Below are positions 21,721-23,379 of a stretch of DNA of 23,379 bases, one piece after another. A model generated the notes under the pieces. The model did no database searches. It was given only the letters and a program-made list of their open reading frames with translations, and was not told the DNA's origin. The DNA is from Acidobacteria bacterium UBA7540. GTDB lineage: Bacteria; Acidobacteriota; Terriglobia; UBA7540. The translations under genes and the position numbers were made by a program. How positions within the stretch are numbered: position 1 is the first letter of the stretch; every line of letters begins with the position of its first letter. The stretch covers positions 1-23,379 of the forward strand of contig DLMI01000091.1 of NCBI GenBank assembly GCA_002478145.1. Reading direction: 5' to 3'.

Positions 21721-23379
21721 CTACGAGGACCGGTGCGCGGCAACCAGGGCTTGGCCCAGGCTGAGGCCGCCGTCGCCGCAAGGCACTTCGGAGTGGGTGA
21801 AAACCTTCAGACCTTCGGCTTCGAGCCTGCGCTTCAGGTGTTCGAGCAGAAAAACATTCTGGAAGGAGCCGCCGCTCAGACAGATATTATCAAGACCGGT
21901 TTTTGCATGAATAAGTCTTGCTGTCCTTGCCAACACATCCACCAACCCCTCATGGAAGCGGCGGCTGACGATGCCCGCAGGCACTCCGCACCTCAAATCA
22001 TTCACCAGGGCTGCAAAGAGCGGTTGCGTATCGATAATCCAGCCGCTTCCTTCCGGGCGAATCTCAAACGGGTAGCCGGCGCCGTCACCCTCGCCCGCGA
22101 TGGCCGCCTCGAATTCGATGGCCGCCTGGGCCTCGTAATTGACCCGTTTCCGAATTCCCGCCAGCGCCGACACTGCGTCAAACAGGCGGCCGCAGCTTGA
22201 TGTCAGTGGCGAGTTGACGCCGCGCTCCAGCATGCGGACGACCACAGCCACCTGCCGCCGGTCGAGTTCACGCACAAAGGGAATTTCCAGGTCCCAAAGA
22301 GTTTCCCCAAAATGCTTGTGCAGGTAGCTCACCGCCATGCGCCAGGGCTCGGTGATGGCTGCCGCGCCGCCCGGCATGGGGACGTAATCGAGATGCGCCA
22401 CGCGCTGGAAATCAGCATACCTCGCAAGCAGGACTTCCCCGCCCCAGACCGCGCCGTCGGTTCCGTAGCCCGTGCCGTCCAAGGCGATGCCGATCACCTT
22501 TCCATTCAGGTGGTTTTCGGCCATGCAACTCGCGATGTGGGCGTGGTGATGTTGCACCCCAATGCGCTTAATGCTGCTTTGGCCCAGCGCCCAGCGCGTC
22601 GAGAAGTAATCGGGATGCAGGTCGTAAGCAAGGAGCTGCGGCTCAACCTCAAGGATTCGCTTGAAGCCGGAAATGGTGGTCTCAAAGAAGCTGTAGCTCT
22701 CCAGGTTCTCCAGGTCGCCGATGTGCTGGCTTAGAAAAGCGTGGCGGCCTTTCGTCAAACACACGGTGTTTTTGAGCTCTCCGCCGACCGCCAATATTGG
22801 CGGCAGGTCCTCGTTCAGAAACACCGGCACGGGCACGTATCCGCGCGAGCGGCGAAGTTGCCGCGGTTGCTCGCCCGTGACGCGGACCACGGAATCATCG
22901 CAACGCAAGAGGATGTCGCGGTTATGGACGAGAAAGAAGTCTGCAATTCCGCGCAGCCGCGCCCATGCCTCAGGATTGTCAATGGCGATCGGCTCTTCCG
23001 AGATATTCCCACTGGTCATGACCAGGGCCTGAAAACGGCCGGCAGCAAAGAGCAGATGGTGGAGTGGCGTGTAGGGCAGGAAAACACCGTACTCACGGTT
23101 GAAAGGTGCGACCAGCTCAGCAATAAGACTCGGAGACTTTTTGCGAAGCAGCACAATGGGCCGCTCAGGACTCTCGAGCAAGGCGCGCGAAGCGTCATCA
23201 AGCTCGCAGAGATTCCGAACGGCCTCGAAACTGGGCGCCATAATCGCAAATGGTTTTTCGACGCGTCGCTTCCCTTCCCGCAGACGGCTGACCGCGGCGG
23301 GATTCGTTGCGTCAACCGCCAGGTGGAATCCCCCCAAGCCCTTCACGGCCACCACGTAACCCGCTTGCAAACGCGCCGC
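21721..23379 (-). CDS. hypF: HypF carbamoyltransferase, C-terminal two thirds (window edge)
   Basis: HypF converts carbamoyl-phosphate into the carbamoyl group later turned to cyanide on the iron of [NiFe]-hydrogenase. The visible 552 residues hold most of the YrdC-like domain (VVAVKGLGGFHLAVDATN, RPIVLL, MTSGNISEEPI) and the Kae1-like domain (VGGELKNTVCL, HHHAHIASCMAENHL metal-binding histidines, LDGTGYGTDGAVWGGE, CLSGGSFQN). The acylphosphatase and zinc-finger parts lie beyond the right edge. Full HypF is ~750-780 residues, consistent with that much missing. The frame is open to the last base and has no stop. It would be the last gene of a leftward hyp or hydrogenase operon and is followed by the convergent vapC. 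Confidence 0.94.
   Translation of the reverse strand, partial: AARLQAGYVVAVKGLGGFHLAVDATNPAAVSRLREGKRRVEKPFAIMAPSFEAVRNLCELDDASRALLESPERPIVLLRKKSPSLIAELVAPFNREYGVFLPYTPLHHLLFAAGRFQALVMTSGNISEEPIAIDNPEAWARLRGIADFFLVHNRDILLRCDDSVVRVTGEQPRQLRRSRGYVPVPVFLNEDLPPILAVGGELKNTVCLTKGRHAFLSQHIGDLENLESYSFFETTISGFKRILEVEPQLLAYDLHPDYFSTRWALGQSSIKRIGVQHHHAHIASCMAENHLNGKVIGIALDGTGYGTDGAVWGGEVLLARYADFQRVAHLDYVPMPGGAAAITEPWRMAVSYLHKHFGETLWDLEIPFVRELDRRQVAVVVRMLERGVNSPLTSSCGRLFDAVSALAGIRKRVNYEAQAAIEFEAAIAGEGDGAGYPFEIRPEGSGWIIDTQPLFAALVNDLRCGVPAGIVSRRFHEGLVDVLARTARLIHAKTGLDNICLSGGSFQNVFLLEHLKRRLEAEGLKVFTHSEVPCGDGGLSLGQALVAAHRSS

Noticed and set aside
21707..21724. Hairpin GTAGCA...TGCTAC between vapC and hypF as a shared terminator
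   Set aside because: The stem is only 6 bp and has no T-run on either side.
1..23379. CRISPR array, tRNA, rRNA or integrase-type mobile element
   Set aside because: No spaced direct repeats of CRISPR size, tRNA cloverleaf or integrase were seen. The 7-bp arrays are contiguous and too short to be CRISPR repeats.

Overview
The window looks like a chromosomal segment of a soil-type member of the Acidobacteriota, probably from a metagenome-assembled genome. The clues are a C-terminal scrap of an Oar-like TonB-dependent receptor of the kind abundant in that phylum, a GH51/GH39 plant-polysaccharide module, about 60% GC in most genes, and intergenic DNA full of dispersed palindromes, REP-like hairpins and 7-bp repeat arrays. 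The phylum assignment is inference; there is no rRNA or other marker gene here.

Layout. At 1-97 the 5' end of an unidentified minus-strand gene runs off the edge. At 360-3065 (minus) lies a large, AT-richer gene for a PHP phosphoesterase fused to an SMC/ABC-type ATPase (TrlF family; same architecture as the single-gene Ppl antiphage system), the best defence candidate in the window. From 3066 to 4244 follows a graveyard: a terminator-like hairpin, a frameshifted small gene, REP-like hairpins, heptamer arrays and the last ~125 codons of a TonB-dependent receptor.

At 4245-7897 (plus) is a phosphonate module: phnW (2-aminoethylphosphonate to phosphonoacetaldehyde), phnX (phosphonoacetaldehyde to acetaldehyde and phosphate), then an OPA-type MFS transporter that plausibly imports the substrate. 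A 173-bp palindromic element with 17-bp terminal inverted repeats separates phnX from the transporter. Downstream are a REP-like repeat and the C-terminal remnant of a RAYT-type (REP-associated) transposase.

From 8538 to 14051 (minus) comes a hemicellulose module: a polytopic membrane protein, a secreted GH39 beta-xylosidase, the remnant of one GH51 enzyme, and an intact secreted GH51 alpha-L-arabinofuranosidase preceded by a LacI/CcpA-type 12-bp palindrome. Next are a zinc alcohol dehydrogenase (14255-15253) and a decayed CaiB/BaiF CoA-transferase fragment.

From 15696 to 18661 (minus) is a membrane-organisation group: NfeD-like protein, flotillin and a small protein with beta-carbonic-anhydrase-like metal motifs. 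Two opposed arrays of 7-bp repeats fill the gap between nfeD and floT. On the plus strand a 30-codon small ORF with a strong Shine-Dalgarno sequence, itself inside a possible hairpin, overlaps the start of bfr (bacterioferritin). A convergent ACS-type MFS transporter, a vapBC toxin-antitoxin pair with a possible leaderless promoter, and a 5'-truncated (window edge) hypF for [NiFe]-hydrogenase maturation close the window.
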